The position numbers and the translations under genes were made by a program. The notes beneath the pieces were generated by a model. That model saw nothing but the letters and a program-made list of their open reading frames with translations. It was not told the origin of the DNA and ran no database searches. Below are positions 35,173 to 44,317 of a DNA stretch of 64,000 nucleotides, piece after piece. The stretch comes from Methylobacterium sp. E-066 (lineage in GTDB: Bacteria; Pseudomonadota; Alphaproteobacteria; Rhizobiales; Beijerinckiaceae). The first letter of the stretch is position 1. Every line of letters begins with the position of its first letter. The stretch spans positions 62,001-126,000 of the forward strand of contig NZ_JAKSYO010000096.1 of NCBI RefSeq assembly GCF_022829635.1. The letters are read 5' to 3'.

Positions 35173-36204
35173 TCAGCGGCCGGCCCGGCTCAACCGGTCG
35201 AACAAGCCGCCGGCGTCGAAGTTCCGCTTCTGGATCTCGTCCCAGGAGCCCTGATACTCCTCGATCTTGAACAGCTTGATCTCGGGGAGCTGGGCGAGGT
35301 CGGCCGGGGCCGCCGCCTCGCGGCGGATCGGGCGGTAATGGTGCTTGGCGAAGATCGCCTGCGCGCGGTCGCTGTACAGGAAGTCGAGATAGGCCTGGGC
35401 GGCCTTGGTGGTGCCCTTGCGCTCGGCATTGGCGGCCACGAGGGCCACCGGCGGCTCGGCGTAGATCGAGGTCGGCGGCGACACGATGTCGAACTTGTCC
35501 GCGCCGAATTCCTGCAGCACCAGGTAGGCCTCGTTCTCCCAGGTCGGGAGCACGTCGCCCAGCCCGCGCTGCGCGAAGGTCACCGTGGAGCCTCGGGCGC
35601 CGGTGTCGAGAACCGGCACGTTCTTGTAGATCTGACCCACGAAGGCGTCGGCCTTGGCGGCGTCCTTGTCCTGGCCGTAGGCGTAGCCCCAGGCGGCCAA
35701 GAAGTTCCAGCGGCCGCCGGCCGAGGTCTTGGGGTTCGGGGTGATCACCTTGACGTCCGGCTTGGTCAGGTCGGCCCAGTCCTTGACGCCCTTCGGGTTG
35801 CCCTTGCGGACCAGGAAGACCACCGTCGAGGTGTAGGGTGTGGCCTCGTTGGGAAGCTTGGTCCGCCAGTCGTCGGGAATCTTGCGGGTCAGCTTGGCGA
35901 TGGCGTCGATGTCCGACGGGATGCCCAGCGTGACCACGTCGGCGTCGACGCCGTCGATCACCGTGCGGGCCTGGGCGCCCGAGCCGCCATGCGAGGCGCG
36001 CACCGTGATCGCCTCGCCGGTCTTGGCCTTCCATTCCTCGGCGAAGACCGTGTTGATGTCGCGGTAGAGTTCCCGGGTCGGGTCGTACGAGACGTTCAGC
36101 AGCGCGGTCTCGGCAGCGGCCGGCTGAAGGCAGGACAACAGGCCGGCCCCGACCAGCATCGACAGCCCGAAAGCCCGGTTCCTGACCGCACCGTTCTTTA
36201 TCAC
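35173..36204 (-). CDS. sbp: Periplasmic sulfate-binding protein
   Basis: 343 residues from a GTG start (VIKNGAVRNRAFGLSMLVG), preceded by GGAGAGCGGGC. A signal peptide of about 32 residues ends PAAAE. The mature protein has LNVSYDPTRELYRDINTVF, the RASHGGSGAQ sulfate-contact motif, and VVFLVRKGNPKGVKDWADL, all Sbp/CysP hallmarks. It captures sulfate or thiosulfate in the periplasm and delivers it to CysTW. It heads the sulfate operon. A longer start at 36249 adds residues before the signal peptide and is less likely. Confidence 0.92.
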   Translation of the reverse strand: MIKNGAVRNRAFGLSMLVGAGLLSCLQPAAAETALLNVSYDPTRELYRDINTVFAEEWKAKTGEAITVRASHGGSGAQARTVIDGVDADVVTLGIPSDIDAIAKLTRKIPDDWRTKLPNEATPYTSTVVFLVRKGNPKGVKDWADLTKPDVKVITPNPKTSAGGRWNFLAAWGYAYGQDKDAAKADAFVGQIYKNVPVLDTGARGSTVTFAQRGLGDVLPTWENEAYLVLQEFGADKFDIVSPPTSIYAEPPVALVAANAERKGTTKAAQAYLDFLYSDRAQAIFAKHHYRPIRREAAAPADLAQLPEIKLFKIEEYQGSWDEIQKRNFDAGGLFDRLSRAGR

Positions 36205-36523
36205 GCCCGCTCTCCCAGCCGCTAACGGGTGCGCCGCAGCGAGGCGCACCCAGAAAGCCCTGGATCGTTCGGTTTATCGAACGAAGTCAAGTCTCGGGCG
36301 CGTGGTCACACGGCCTTATGCGGGCTGCAGGATCGTCGGATTCCCCGGGAGCACAAGCGGTCAGGGGGATTGATGAGGGCAGAAGGCATGGATCTTCTCC
36401 AGCTCGAAAAGCCAGGAGAAGAATGTCAGCGCGTCAGAGGGTTTCGTAGAAAGAACGAACTCATGTGCGATGGCGCACATTTCGCTCGAAGCGCTTCGTC
36501 GCCCGATCCGTAAGACGCGACGC
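36205..36523. other. Gap upstream of the sulfate operon
   Basis: A 319-base stretch with no convincing gene. It contains the dyad GTTCG-GTTTAT-CGAAC at 36266-36281, about 62 bases upstream of the sbp start and in position to be an operator. It lies on the sulfur operon's promoter side and should be the main control site. No riboswitch was recognised. Confidence 0.35.
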
Positions 36524-36709
36524 TCAAGGCTTCGATTTGCCGAGTTGCTTCACCAGGGCCTCGAGGCGCTGGTCGATCGGCGCCGCCAGCGTGTCGGCGT
36601 AGACCGCCCGCAGGTTCTGGCCAAGATGCCGGCGGACGCTCGGGCTGAGGGAGGCCACGGTCGATGAGGCGGTCTCTTCGGACGGACGCTCCGGATACGA
36701 CTTCGTCAT
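36524..36709 (-). CDS. NepR-like anti-sigma factor (orphan)
   Basis: 61 residues. The C-terminal half (RRHLGQNLRAVYADTLAAPIDQRLEALVKQLGK) matches the NepR pattern 'IGxxLRxxYxxxxxEPxPxRFxxLLxxL'. A Ser/Thr-rich N-terminus precedes it. NepR proteins sequester the general stress sigma factor EcfG and are released by PhyR. No phyR or ecfG gene is near, so this would be a stand-alone paralogue. Asp replaces the usual Pro-Asp (PIDQR for PVPDR) and Leu replaces the Phe. The start follows TAGGAGACTC. The family call is inference from a short alignment by eye. Confidence 0.58.
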   Translation of the reverse strand: MTKSYPERPSEETASSTVASLSPSVRRHLGQNLRAVYADTLAAPIDQRLEALVKQLGKSKP

Positions 36710-36825
36710 GATCCCGAGTCTCCTAGGCGGCCACGCCAGGAGATTGGCAAAGCTTGGTTAAGAAGCCGTCACGGCGGCCGGTCCCGGGGGCCGGAACTGG
36801 CCGCCCCGGGGGCACGTTGCCGGCC

Positions 36826-37197
36826 ATGACCCCTCGCGCAGATCGGATCCACCCTGTGTCCCGCTCGATTTCCCTGACTCTGATGGCGTTCCTGGCGTTG
36901 GCGGCGACGAGCGCCCCGGCCCTGGCCCAGACGCAGCCCGGCGAGATCAAGGGGATCGACGCGATGGGCGACAAGTCCCGCAGCGCCCAGGACGGCTGGA
37001 GTCAGGCGCCGGTTCCCCGGGAGCAATCGGCCGCCAAGGACGCGCCGAACCCGGGCGGCAAGTCGATCGGCGAGAACGCCGACCGGCCGGTCCCCAAGGC
37101 GGATACGGGCGGATCCTCCGCGACGGAGCCGCAGGCGCCCCTCGACCACCGCACCGGCGGCCCCTCGGGCAACAATCCGGCCGCGCCCTCCAAGTAA
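36826..37197 (+). CDS. Secreted low-complexity protein, 123 residues
   Basis: From the ATG at 36826: a signal peptide (about residues 1-34, SISLTLMAFLALAATSAPALAQ) ends in ALAQ. The mature part is polar, Pro/Gly/Asp/Lys-rich and probably disordered (PREQSAAKDAPNPGGKS, DHRTGGPSGNNPA). No domain is recognised. A longer start at 36754 precedes the signal peptide. The gene lies about 150 bases before the formate dehydrogenase operon. A perfect hairpin (GCCGGCAC-TTGAAC-GTGCCGGC, 37224-37245) follows, without a T-run. Confidence 0.6.
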   Translation: MTPRADRIHPVSRSISLTLMAFLALAATSAPALAQTQPGEIKGIDAMGDKSRSAQDGWSQAPVPREQSAAKDAPNPGGKSIGENADRPVPKADTGGSSATEPQAPLDHRTGGPSGNNPAAPSK

Positions 37198-37349
37198 AAA
37201 ACACGTGCTCCTGTAGGATGATAGCCGGCACTTGAACGTGCCGGCACATGCAAGACAGCCCTGCCCGCTGTGTCACCCCATCGCACTTGCCTCGTGCACG
37301 CTTTTTTGGGACACCCTGGAATTATACCAGATCGCTTTAAGGAGCGGAG

Positions 37350-40300
37350 ATGAACGTCCAGGTCTCTCGGCGTGGCCTGCTCAAAGGGGCCGGCGCCGGC
37401 CTCGCGGGCGGCTCGCTCGGCGCACTCGGCTTCGGCGGACTCCAGCCGGCCATGGCCGCCGCGGTGCGGCCGTTCAAGCTCGCGCAGATGCGCGAGACCC
37501 GCAACACGTGCCCGTACTGCTCGGTCGCCTGCGGCGTCATCCTGTACAGCCTGGGCGACCGTTCGAAGAACGCGCGCTCCTCGGTGATGCATATCGAGGG
37601 CGATCCCGATCACCCGGTCAACCGTGGCACGCTCTGCCCGAAGGGCTCGGCCCTGCTCGACTTCGTGCATGCCGAGACGCGCACCAAGTACCCGCTCTAC
37701 CGGGCGCCCGGCACTTCCGAGTTCAAGCGCGTCTCCTGGGACTTCGCCCTCGACCGGATCGCGGCCCTCCTCAAGGAGGATCGGGACAAGAACTTCCTGG
37801 CCAAGAACGAAGAGCTCACGGTCAACCGCTGGACCACGACGGGCTTCCTCGGGGCCTCGGCCACCACCAACGAGACGGCCTGGCTGACCTACAAGACAGT
37901 CCGAAGCATGGGGGCCCTGGTCTTCGATAACCAGGCCAGGGTTTGACACGGTCCGTCGGTCGCCAGTTTGGCGCCCTCCTTCGGACGCGGTGCGATGACC
38001 AACCTCTGGATGGACATCAAGCACGCGGACGTGATTACCGTGATGGGCGGCAATGCCGCCGAAGCGCATCCGTGCGGATTCAAGTGGGTCGTCGAGGCGA
38101 AGGCCCATAACAACGCCAAGCTCATCGTCGTCGACCCGCGCTTCACCCGCACGGCGTCGGTGGCCGATCTGTACTGCCCGATCCGGCAGGGGACCGATAT
38201 CGCGTTCCTGTCGGGTGTCGCGAAGTACCTGATCGACAACGACAAGCTCCAGCACCGCTACGTCGCGGCCTATTCCAACGCGGGCTACGTGGTCCGCGAA
38301 GGCTACGATTTCAGCGAGGGCCTGTTCGCCGGCTACGACGCCGAGAAGCGCGACTACGACAAGAGCACCTGGGACTACGAGATCGGTCCCGACGGCTACG
38401 CCGTGGTCGACGAGACGATGCAGCATCCGCGCTGCGTCATGCAGCTCCTGAAGAAGCACATCGCCATCTACACGCCGGAGATGGTGGAGCGGATCTGCGG
38501 CTCGCCGAAGGAGACCTTCCTGAAGGTCTGCGAGCTGATGGCGACCACGTCGAGCCCTGAGCGGACGATGGCCTCGCTCTACGCGCTCGGCTGGACGCAC
38601 CACTCCAAGGGCTCGCAGAACATCCGTTCGATGTGCATCGTCCAGACGCTGCTGGGCAATATCGGCATGCTCGGCGGCGGCATGCAGGCCCTGCGCGGCC
38701 ACTCCAACATCCAGGGGCTGACCGATCTCGGGCTGATGTCGAACCTCATCCCGGGCTATCTCAACCTGCCCGTGGAGAAGGAGCCGGACTACGCGAGCTA
38801 CATCGCCAAGCGGCAGTTCAAGCCGCTGCGCCCGGGCCAGACCAGCTACTGGCAGAACTACAACAAGTTCTTCGTCTCGTTCCAGAAGATGATGTGGGGC
38901 GATAAGGCGACGAAGGAGAACGACTGGGCCTACGATTACCTGCCCAAGCTCGACGTGCCGACCTACGACGTGATCCGTGGGTTCGAGCTCGCCAAGCAGG
39001 GCAAGATGACGGGCTACATCATCCAGGGCTTCAACCCCCTGCTGTCGTTCCCGAACCGCGCCAAGATGACGGACGCCTTCTCCAAGATGAAGTTCATCGT
39101 GGTGATGGATCCGCTCAAGACGGAGACCGCCCGGTTCTGGGAGAACCACGGCGAGTACAACGACGTCGATCCGACCAAGATCCAGACCGAGGTGTTCGAG
39201 CTGCCGACCACCCTGTTCGTGGAGGAGGAAGGCTCGCTGTCGAACTCCAGCCGCTGGCTGCAGTGGCACTGGCAGGCCCAGGAGCCTCCGGGCGAGTGCC
39301 GCTCGGACATCGAGATCATGTCGGAGATCTTCCTCCGCGTGAAGGCGGCCTACAAGAAGGATGGCGGCGCGTTCCCGGACGCGATCCTCAACCTGAAATG
39401 GGACTACGCGATCGCGGAATCGCCGACGCCGACCGAGCTCGCCCGCGAGCTCAACGGCTTCACCGTGGCGCCGACGCCGGACCTCAACGGGACGATCATC
39501 CCGGCGGGCAAGCAGCTCGACGGCTTCGCCCAGCTCAAGGACGACGGCACCACCGCCTGCGGGTGCTGGATCTACTCGGGCTGCTACACCGAGAAGGGCA
39601 ACACCATGGCCCGCCGGGACAACAATGATCCCGGCGACCGCGGCATCGCCCCGAACTGGGCCTTCGCGTGGCCGGCCAACCGGCGCGTGCTCTACAACCG
39701 GGCGTCCTGCGACCCGGAGGGCAAGCCCTGGTCGGAGAAGAAGAAGCTCATCGAGTGGAACGGCAAGCAGTGGATCGGCTTCGACGTGCCGGATTATGGC
39801 GTCACCGTCGCCCCGGATAAGGGCGTCGGGCCGTTCATCCTGAACCAGGAGGGCGTCGCCCGCCTGTGGACCCGGGGGCTCATGCGCGACGGGCCGTTCC
39901 CGACGCATTACGAGCCGTTCGAGTCGCCGATGGCCAACATCCCGTTCCCGAAGATCAAGGGCGCCCCGGCGGCCCGCATCTTCAAGGACGACCTGGCCGA
40001 TCTCGGCGACGCGAAGGACTTTCCTTACGCGGCGACGAGCTACCGCCTGACCGAGCACTTCCACGGCTGGACCAAGCACGCCCGGATCAACGCGATCCTC
40101 CAGCCGGAGGCCTTCGTGGAGATCTCGGAGGAGCTGGCGAAGGAGAAGGGCATCACCAAGGGCGGCTGGGTCCGCGTCTGGTCGAAGCGCGGCTCGCTCA
40201 AGGCCAAGGCGGTGGTGACCAAGCGGATCAAGCCGCTGATCTGCGACGGCAAGCCCGTCCACGTCGTCGGCATCCCGCAGCACTGGGGCTTCATGGGCCT

Positions 40301-40430
40301 GACGAAGAAAGGATGGCACCCGAACTCGCTGACGCCCGTGGTGGGTGATGCGAATACCGAGACTCCGGAGTTCAAGGCCTGGCTCGTGAATATCGAGCCG
40401 ACCACGCCGCCGTCCGACGCGGTCGCCTGA
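37350..40430 (+). CDS. fdnG: Formate dehydrogenase-N/O type alpha subunit, selenoprotein (internal TGA = Sec199)
   Basis: 1026 residues if the in-frame TGA at 37944-37946 is read as selenocysteine (residue 199). A twin-arginine signal ([12 protein letters not shown]) leads to the periplasm. C54, C57, C61 and C96 bind the proximal 4Fe-4S cluster. The sequence [16 protein letters not shown] fits E. coli FdnG, where Sec sits in the same context. The same frame then resumes with [16 protein letters not shown] and continues through the molybdopterin domains. The Sec/Mo-bis-MGD centre oxidises formate to CO2; electrons pass to the beta and gamma subunits. SD AAGGAG is 6 bases upstream. A hairpin directly after TGA acts as the SECIS. 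Confidence 0.93.
37944..37990 (+). promoter_or_regulatory. Selenocysteine codon TGA plus SECIS-like hairpin
   Basis: TGA at 37944-37946 is followed at once by a stem-loop. The apical stem is CGCCA (37961-37965) / TGGCG (37969-37973) with loop GTT. The lower stem is GTCCG (37951-37955) / CGGAC (37982-37986). E. coli fdnG has the same layout, a five-pair apical stem with loop GTC starting 14 bases after its TGA. This is the site for SelB-Sec-tRNA recruitment. The nearby coding sequence is otherwise conserved across the TGA. Confidence 0.85.
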
Positions 40431-40443
40431 GGAGCTCGAGATC

Positions 40444-41382
40444 ATGGCCGATTACAGCTCCCTCGATATCCGCCAGCGCTCCGCCTCCACGGAGACGCCG
40501 CCGGAGATCCGCCGCCAGGTGGAGGTCGCCAAGCTCATCGACGTGTCGAAATGCATCGGCTGCAAGGCCTGCCAATCGGCCTGCGAAGAGTGGAACGACC
40601 TGCGCGACGACATCGGGATCAATCGCGGTGTCTACGACAACCCCCACGACCTCACGCCGAAGTCGTGGACCCTCATGCGGTTCACCGAGTACGAGAACCC
40701 GGAGACCCAGAACCTCGAATGGCTGATCCGCAAGGACGGCTGCATGCACTGCACCGAGCCGGGCTGCCTCAAGGCGTGCCCGTCCCCCGGCGCGATCGTG
40801 CAGTATTCCAACGGCATCGTCGACTTCATCGAGGAGAACTGCATCGGCTGCGGCTATTGCGTGAAGGGGTGCCCGTTCAACATCCCGCGCATCAGCCAGA
40901 CCGACCACAAGGCGTACAAGTGCACCCTGTGCTCGGACCGGGTCGCGGTGGGGCAGGCTCCGGCCTGCGCCAAGGCGTGCCCGACCGGCTCGATCATGTT
41001 CGGCACCAAGCAGGCGATGATCGAGCAGGCCGAGACCCGGGTCGAGGACCTCAAGTCGCGCGGCTTCCAGCATGCCGGTCTCTACGACCCGGCTGGCGTT
41101 GGCGGCACGCACGTCATGTACGTGCTGCACCATGCCGACCAGCCGAGCCTCTATGCCGGCCTGCCGAACGACCCGAAGATCTCGCCGCTGGTCGCCTTCT
41201 GGAAGGGCGGCGCCAAGGTGTTCGGGCTCGCCGCGATGGGCTTCGCCGCGGTCGCGGGCTTCTTCCACTACGTGACGGCCGGCCCGAACGAGGTCGTGCC
41301 GGAAGAAGAGGAAGAGGCGGTCGAGTACGACGAGGCCAAGCGCCGCGGCGAGACCGGCAGCGGCGAGGCGCGGCCGCACTGA
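40444..41382 (+). CDS. fdnH: Formate dehydrogenase beta (iron-sulfur) subunit
   Basis: 312 residues. Four cysteine clusters are visible: [45 protein letters not shown], and CTLCSDR...[10 protein letters not shown], giving four 4Fe-4S centres. A C-terminal membrane helix (about residues 258-280, [18 protein letters not shown]) anchors the subunit. It links the alpha active site to the haem subunit. The ATG follows AGGAGCTCGAGATC, 11 bases after the alpha stop. The C-terminal tail is acidic ([11 protein letters not shown]), as is common in this family. Confidence 0.95.
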   Translation: MADYSSLDIRQRSASTETPPEIRRQVEVAKLIDVSKCIGCKACQSACEEWNDLRDDIGINRGVYDNPHDLTPKSWTLMRFTEYENPETQNLEWLIRKDGCMHCTEPGCLKACPSPGAIVQYSNGIVDFIEENCIGCGYCVKGCPFNIPRISQTDHKAYKCTLCSDRVAVGQAPACAKACPTGSIMFGTKQAMIEQAETRVEDLKSRGFQHAGLYDPAGVGGTHVMYVLHHADQPSLYAGLPNDPKISPLVAFWKGGAKVFGLAAMGFAAVAGFFHYVTAGPNEVVPEEEEEAVEYDEAKRRGETGSGEARPH

Positions 41383-41436
41383 TAGGAGCGTGTCGGCGGG
41401 TTACGAGGGTGACCCGCCGCTTGTGAAGGTCGTGAC

Positions 41437-41554
41437 GCGCCCCCTCTCCCGTGCGGGAGAGGGTTGGGGTGAGGGACCAGGGTCTTCCGGAGAGGTCGCA
41501 TCCCTCACCCGGCTCTCTGCGAGAGCAGACCTCTCCCGCACGGGAGAGGGGACC
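41437..41554. repeat. Family R3 palindrome inside the formate dehydrogenase operon
   Basis: CCCCCTCTCCCGTGCGGGAGAGGG is followed by TTGGGGTGAGGGA and a near-mirror copy ending CTCTCCCGCACGGGAGAGGGG. It fills most of the ~300-base space between fdnH and fdnI. A closely related element (sharing GGGTCTTCCGGA and GCATCCCTCACC) is at 44182. Confidence 0.9.
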
Positions 41555-41680
41555 CGCGTCTCATCCGGCCCTCTGTGCATTCGCTAGGCCGGCGTGCCGG
41601 CCAAGCGATACCGAATTCAAAGCCAGCCCTCGCCGCCGCTGCGGCGCTGGGCCGGCGCCACGTCAGGCGCGAGAAGGCCG

Positions 41681-42403
41681 ATGACGAGCCAGAACGATAT
41701 CCGGGACGGTGATTCCCGCCCCCTGCATCACGCCAAGGGCGAAACGCCGGAGGTGATGTACGTCCCGCGCTACACCGGCGTTCAGCGCGTGAACCACTGG
41801 ATCACCGCGATCCTGTTCACCCTGCTGACCCTCTCCGGCCTGGCGATGTTCACGCCCTACCTGTTCTCGCTGACCGGCCTGTTCGGCGGCGGGCAGGCGA
41901 CGCGCGCGATCCATCCGTGGTTCGGCGTCGCCCTGGCGGTGAGCTTCTTCTTCCTGTTCGTGCGCTTCTGGCGGCTCAACATCCCCAACAAGGACGATGT
42001 CGCGTGGTCGATGAAGATCGGCGACGTGGTCACCAACCGGGAGGACCGCCTGCCGGAGCTCGGCAAGTACAATGCCGGCCAGAAGGGCGTGTTCTGGGGC
42101 CAGACCGCGCTGATCGGGGTGATGTTCGTCACCGGCCTGGTGATCTGGAACACCTATTTCGGCGGCCTCACCACGATCGAGACCCAGCGCTGGGCGTTGC
42201 TCGCCCACTCGCTCGCCGCCGTGATCGCCATCGCGATCATCGTGGTCCACATCTACGCCGGCATCTGGGTGCGCGGCACCGGCCGGGCGATGGTCCGCGG
42301 CACGGTCACGGGCGGCTGGGCCTACCGGCATCACCGCAAGTGGTTCCGGCAGATCGCCGGCGCCAAGGTGCGCCGGGGCTCGGTGGACAAGCGCGGATCC
42401 TGA
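41681..42403 (+). CDS. fdnI: Formate dehydrogenase gamma subunit, cytochrome b556
   Basis: 240 residues starting MTSQNDIRDGDSRP, with GAGAAGG upstream. It has four membrane helices and haem-ligand histidines: one in VQRVNHWITAILF (helix I), one in RAIHPWFGVAL, and later ones in AHSLAAVIAI and VVHIYAGIWVRG. It passes electrons to the quinone pool. An in-frame extension back to 41594 is read through palindrome sequence and is rejected. It lies 298 bases from fdnH, the gap being filled by a repeat, and 3 bases before fdhE. Confidence 0.93.
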   Translation: MTSQNDIRDGDSRPLHHAKGETPEVMYVPRYTGVQRVNHWITAILFTLLTLSGLAMFTPYLFSLTGLFGGGQATRAIHPWFGVALAVSFFFLFVRFWRLNIPNKDDVAWSMKIGDVVTNREDRLPELGKYNAGQKGVFWGQTALIGVMFVTGLVIWNTYFGGLTTIETQRWALLAHSLAAVIAIAIIVVHIYAGIWVRGTGRAMVRGTVTGGWAYRHHRKWFRQIAGAKVRRGSVDKRGS

Positions 42404-42406
42404 GGC

Positions 42407-43396
42407 GTGGCCAATTTCTTCAGGCGGAAGCCGGCGGCTCCGGCCGAGACGACTCCCGCCGCTTCCGAGCCAAAACCCCGGCGGCGGGATTTCAGCGAGC
42501 TGAAGCCCGATCCCGACAAGATCGGGATCTCGGGCTCGGTGCCGTTCGTGCGGCTGCCCGATCCCGGAACGCTGTTCGCCGACCGGGCCGCACGCTTGAC
42601 CGCGGCGGCACCAGGGCATCCGCTCGAGGCCTATCTGCGGTTCGTCGCAGAGGTGGCCCGGGCGCAGGCGTCGGTCCAGACGGCCTTCCCGCCCGCCGAG
42701 GCGCCGGCCGTGTCCGACATGGCCCTGCGTGCCGAGCACGGCATGCCGCCCCTGTCGCGGCATCGGCTGGAGGCGGATCCGGGCTTCGACGGCTGCCTCA
42801 CCGCCCTGCTGAAGCAGCTCGACCTGTCCGTGTCCCCGGAGGCGTCCCAGGCGGCCCGGGCGAGCCTGCTGGCGGCCTCCCCGGCGGACCGGCTCGATCT
42901 GGCGGTGCAAGTCGTGGAAGGCGGGCTGCCGATGGAGCGGATCGCCGAATGCGTGTTCGTGGCCGCGGCCCTGCAGGTCCGGTTCGCGCAGGACGCGGCG
43001 CGCCTCGATGCGTCGGTCTTGAAGCCCGTGGCCGACGGCGTCTGCCCGTGCTGCGGCGGCGCACCGGTGGCGAGCGTGGTGGTGAGCTGGACCCCCGCCG
43101 ACAAGGCCCGGTACCTCAGCTGCTCGGTCTGCGGCACCCTGTGGAACCACGTCCGGATCCGCTGCACCGCCTGCGGCTCCGGCGAGGGCATCAGCTATTA
43201 CGGGCTCGACGAGGTGTCTAAGGACGTCCAGGTCGAGACCTGCACGACCTGCCACAGCTACATCAAGCACCTGCACCAGCACCGGGCGCCGGCGCTCGAC
43301 CCGGTGGCGGACGACATCGCGTCCTACGGCCTCGACCTGAAGATTGCCGAGGACGGATTTCGCCGCGCGGGCTTGAACTTACTGTTCATCGTCTGA
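42407..43396 (+). CDS. fdhE: Formate dehydrogenase accessory protein FdhE
   Basis: 329 residues starting at GTG, 3 bases after fdnI. Paired cysteines are seen: CPCCGGAP, CSVCGTLWNHVRIRCTACGS, and CTTCHSYIKHLHQ, forming two rubredoxin-like iron sites. SGSVPFVRLPDP near the N-terminus is a family hallmark. FdhE is a cytoplasmic chaperone that matures Tat-exported formate dehydrogenases before export. Its place at the operon end fits the Tat signal on the alpha subunit. All expected cysteines are present. Confidence 0.93.
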   Translation: MANFFRRKPAAPAETTPAASEPKPRRRDFSELKPDPDKIGISGSVPFVRLPDPGTLFADRAARLTAAAPGHPLEAYLRFVAEVARAQASVQTAFPPAEAPAVSDMALRAEHGMPPLSRHRLEADPGFDGCLTALLKQLDLSVSPEASQAARASLLAASPADRLDLAVQVVEGGLPMERIAECVFVAAALQVRFAQDAARLDASVLKPVADGVCPCCGGAPVASVVVSWTPADKARYLSCSVCGTLWNHVRIRCTACGSGEGISYYGLDEVSKDVQVETCTTCHSYIKHLHQHRAPALDPVADDIASYGLDLKIAEDGFRRAGLNLLFIV

Positions 43397-43418
43397 GAGC
43401 CGATTCGACCGGTCTTTC

Positions 43419-43655
43419 CCATCCTCACCCTCATCCTGAGGCGACGGAGCGAAGCGGAGGCCTCGAAGGAGCCCTCCAGGAATCGCGCGGCTGGCTGGAG
43501 GGCTCCTTCGAGGCTGCTACGCAGCACCTCAGGATGAGGGGAGGGATCAGGACAACCGTTGTCCGACCGAGGTTGCGACGTCAAACAGACTCTCAGTCCC
43601 GGATCCACAAGGTCCGGGACGTTGTGCGGGTGCAGGGCGGAGCCCTGCGAAGTCT
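43419..43655. repeat. Palindrome R1 copy b followed by partial R2 copy d
   Basis: R1 (43419-43548): CCCATCCTCACCCTCATCCTGAG ... CTCAGGATGAGGGGAGGGAT, with inner CTCGAAGGAGCCCTCCAG / CTGGAGGGCTCCTTCGAG arms. Then (43602-43655) a partial R2: AAGGTCCGGGACGTTGTGCGGGTGCAGGGCGGAGCCCTGC. Together they fill the gap between fdhE and the next lipoprotein gene. Confidence 0.85.
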
Positions 43656-43969
43656 CAACGATACCCGTACCGGCTCTTGGCGGCGGCCAGGAGGTGGAGC
43701 GCCTCGCCGGACTTGCCGGCGGCGCATGCCGCGGCGGCCTGGCTGAGGTCGGCGTTGAAGGTGTCGCCCACCGGCTTGTTGAGGTTGCCGGTCGCCACGT
43801 CGCTGTCGACGATGGCCTTCGTGCGCGCGATCTCCGGACCGCAGCCGCTGCCCGTAGGGAGAGTCAGGGGCGCCGGAACGATCGGCGAGGGCTCGGAGAC
43901 CTTGGGCGCTGAACGCTGCTGGCAGGCGCCCAGCGTCGCGGCGGCGAGAACGACGAGACTGAGGCGCAT
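43655..43969 (-). CDS. Small lipoprotein, 104 residues
   Basis: Starts MRLSLVVLAAATLGACQQ, with lipobox LGAC at residues 13-16. The mature part has a Pro-rich linker (APLTLPTGSGCG) and a helical C-terminus (DLSQAAAACAAGKSGEALHLLAAAKSRYGY). Three further cysteines could form disulfides. No known domain; likely an outer-membrane lipoprotein. An extension to 44074 exists but precedes the signal peptide. The 3' end abuts an R2 fragment. Confidence 0.68.
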   Translation of the reverse strand: MRLSLVVLAAATLGACQQRSAPKVSEPSPIVPAPLTLPTGSGCGPEIARTKAIVDSDVATGNLNKPVGDTFNADLSQAAAACAAGKSGEALHLLAAAKSRYGYR

Positions 43970-44181
43970 CGGGAGACGGGACGCGGGCACGGCGATCATC
44001 CTATTGCGGCGCACCGGCTGCGCCGCCGGGGTTTTGAGCCGAGCTTGGCAGTGGGTCAATCGCCCCGGCGGCATGCCTGCGCGCTGCGATGATCACAGAT
44101 CGCGTTCAGAATCATCTGTGGCCCGATGAGGGGCCCGGTCCAGACCTGAGACGCGCCCGCCCTCTCCCCGGAGGGCGCGGG

Positions 44182-44281
44182 TCCCCTCTCCCGTGCGGGA
44201 GAGGGACAGGGTGAGGGGTCCGGGTCTTCCGGAAAGGGCGCATCCCTCACCCCAACCCTCTCCCGCACGGGAGAGGGGGCG
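44182..44281. repeat. Family R3 palindrome, second copy
   Basis: CCCCTCTCCCGTGCGGGAGAGGG...GGGTCTTCCGGAAAGGGCGCATCCCTCACC...CTCTCCCGCACGGGAGAGGGGG. It is 80-90% like the copy at 41437 by eye, and lies between two minus-strand genes, with an extra GC-rich dyad just upstream (44156-44182). Confidence 0.88.
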
Positions 44282-44317
44282 CGTCGAGCCCTGCACCGGC
44301 GCGGGCGATTGAGCGCC

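Noticed and set aside
37944..37946. The formate dehydrogenase alpha gene as a pseudogene broken by a stop codon
   Set aside because: The TGA falls exactly at the selenocysteine position of FdnG with a SECIS-like hairpin after it, and the frame is otherwise open and conserved.
37002..40445. An 1147-codon minus-strand frame across the formate dehydrogenase alpha gene
   Set aside because: It is antisense to a well-supported gene, with Val/Arg/His-rich low-complexity composition and no recognisable domain.
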